Origin: Cyclobacteriaceae bacterium
GTDB taxonomy: Bacteria > Bacteroidota > Bacteroidia > Cytophagales > Cyclobacteriaceae
Assembly (NCBI GenBank): GCA_030589835.1
Contig: JAUUZS010000256.1
Coordinates: forward strand, 1 to 6,498
DNA length: 6,498 nt
Direction: 5' to 3'
The position numbers were made by a program, and so were the translations under genes. The notes under the pieces are model-generated. The model was not told the origin of the DNA. It made no database searches and worked only from the letters and a program-made list of their open reading frames with translations. Shown here piece after piece: positions 5,649 to 6,498 of the stretch. Numbering within the stretch: position 1 is the first letter of the stretch; each line of letters opens with the position of its first letter.

Positions 5649-6498
5649 TCACTTGCCATCTTCCTCTTCCTCAACCAATATTGTCTCCGATACGGGAACG
5701 ATAGGTATAAACTTCGAAAAGAGATAAAAGAATAGGCAAAATGCTGCCAACCCTGCCAATGTCAACAGCCATTCTACCCAGGTAATGGAATAATGCACAT
5801 AATCCATTCGCGTATCCTGCACAGGTAGAAGGGGAGTTTCAAGGGTAGGAATGATAATGATATATCGCTTTACCCACATGGCAAGCACAACAATGACAGA
5901 AGCAAATGTTATGCTATTAATCGATCGGAGCTTCGGAATGGCAATGATCACTATCGGCAATATCACTCCAATAATAGCGGCGAAAATAAACATGATTCCA
6001 AACTCGTTCAAATCAAATATTTTATGGATTAATTCCAACTCCCATTTTTCAGATCCATACCAACCTGTCAGGTATTCTGCAAAGGTAAAATATCCATATA
6101 GTGCGCCCAGCACCAATAAAATGGTGCCTAAATAATTAAAATGTTTATTGGTAATATATTTTTCCAGATGATACATTTTGCGGTAAACCCACAATGCCAC
6201 AATCATTACACCGGTACCGGAAAAAACAGCCGCAACTACAAAGTATGGGGCAAATATGGTGCTGTGCCACCCTGGTCTCAGCGTCATTCCAAATATCCAG
6301 GACAAAACCGAGTGAACCAAAACGGCCAATGGTATGATGATAATGGACATAATCGTCAATCCGCGATGAATCAATTTTTTCTGTTCCGGTGTATCCTGGT
6401 AGTTGAGGGCAAGTATCTTGTAAAAGAACTTTCGCCACTTGCCAACTTTCAGAAATGTCTGATCCCTTAATATGGCGAAATCATGGATCGTGGCAAGG
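5649..6498 (-). CDS. nrfD: NrfD/PsrC-family (ActC-like) quinol-interacting membrane subunit, N-terminus beyond the window
   Basis: The minus-strand frame is open from the right edge to the TGA at 5649-5651 and gives 282 visible residues. The reading frame continues upstream of the internal TTG at 6374: residues LATIHDFAILRDQ and KILALNYQDTPEQKK match the usual run-up to this family's second half, so the true start lies outside. The signature VHSVLSW (visible 61-67), RPGWHSTIFAPYFV (74-87) and the FAEYLTGWYGSE block (139-150) are typical of NrfD/ActC-like proteins. About six membrane helices are visible (near 46-70, 82-104, 121-145, 165-188, 196-216 and 238-262), followed by the acidic tail VEEEEDGK. 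Such subunits exchange electrons with (mena)quinol for Fe-S, molybdopterin or cytochrome partners, as in polysulfide reductase and alternative complex III. The partners should lie to the right. The next gene is the anchored beta-rich protein and not ActD, so this does not look like a canonical alternative complex III. Confidence 0.9.
   Translation of the reverse strand, partial: LATIHDFAILRDQTFLKVGKWRKFFYKILALNYQDTPEQKKLIHRGLTIMSIIIIPLAVLVHSVLSWIFGMTLRPGWHSTIFAPYFVVAAVFSGTGVMIVALWVYRKMYHLEKYITNKHFNYLGTILLVLGALYGYFTFAEYLTGWYGSEKWELELIHKIFDLNEFGIMFIFAAIIGVILPIVIIAIPKLRSINSITFASVIVVLAMWVKRYIIIIPTLETPLLPVQDTRMDYVHYSITWVEWLLTLAGLAAFCLFFYLFSKFIPIVPVSETILVEEEEDGK

Noticed and set aside
5851..6470. 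Plus-strand frames at 5851-6135 and 6141-6470 and a minus-strand frame at 6145-6438
   Set aside because: All overlap the NrfD-like gene, whose frame carries family motifs across the whole region; these are shadows.
5649..6498. Canonical alternative complex III (act) operon
   Set aside because: The NrfD protein is ActC-like, but the next gene is an anchored beta-rich protein and not ActD, and no ActA/B/E/F gene is visible in order. The upstream genes are outside the window, so only the general family is claimed.
1..6498. CRISPR arrays, tRNA or rRNA genes, transposases, phage genes
   Set aside because: No regularly spaced repeats, no recognisable tRNA or rRNA segments, and no transposase, integrase or phage-like protein in any frame.

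Overview
The window is AT-rich and carries redox-protein genes typical of a respiring, probably anaerobic or microaerobic Gram-negative bacterium. Three of the four genes whose start is visible lack a Shine-Dalgarno sequence and have A/T-rich leaders. Together with the style of the monohaem cytochrome c and the ActC-like NrfD protein, this points to the Bacteroidota/Ignavibacteriota side of the tree. That placement is an inference and cannot be fixed from this stretch alone.

Layout from left to right. (1) Bases 1-123 are the 3' end of a plus-strand gene whose last 40 residues form a single membrane anchor. It is followed by a small secreted monohaem cytochrome c (199-606) and a clear intrinsic terminator (627-656). 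(2) After an intergenic stretch with a perfect 8-bp inverted repeat and an unusually strong ribosome binding site comes a 543-residue polytopic membrane protein (871-2502), resembling the DUF2339 type, with no evident link to the redox genes. (3) A 537-bp non-coding region follows. It holds several palindromes, including two perfect Crp/Fnr-type sites 43 bp apart. (4) This region leads to a 500-residue membrane-anchored NapC/NirT-like cytochrome with seven haem-attachment motifs, the first of the unusual form C-x3-C-H (3040-4542). (5) A bidirectional terminator (4597-4629) separates it from a convergent minus-strand pair: an ActC/PsrC-like NrfD quinol-interacting membrane subunit, running off the right edge (5649-6498), and then a secreted beta-rich protein with a C-terminal membrane anchor (4718-5596).

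The most notable observation is that the anchor of the 4718-5596 protein is clearly related to the 40-residue fragment at the left edge. The window is therefore bracketed by two copies of an unrecognised anchored protein, one beside an NrfD subunit and one beside a monohaem cytochrome c. With the heptahaem cytochrome between them, this suggests an extended periplasmic electron-transfer locus built around NrfD-type quinol chemistry, with the anchored protein as a possible uncharacterised accessory subunit. The seven-haem protein could draw electrons from the quinone pool and the monohaem protein could carry them onward. The Crp/Fnr-type sites suggest that the heptahaem gene responds to oxygen, redox state or a related signal. 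These functional links are inferences from sequence and neighbourhood.
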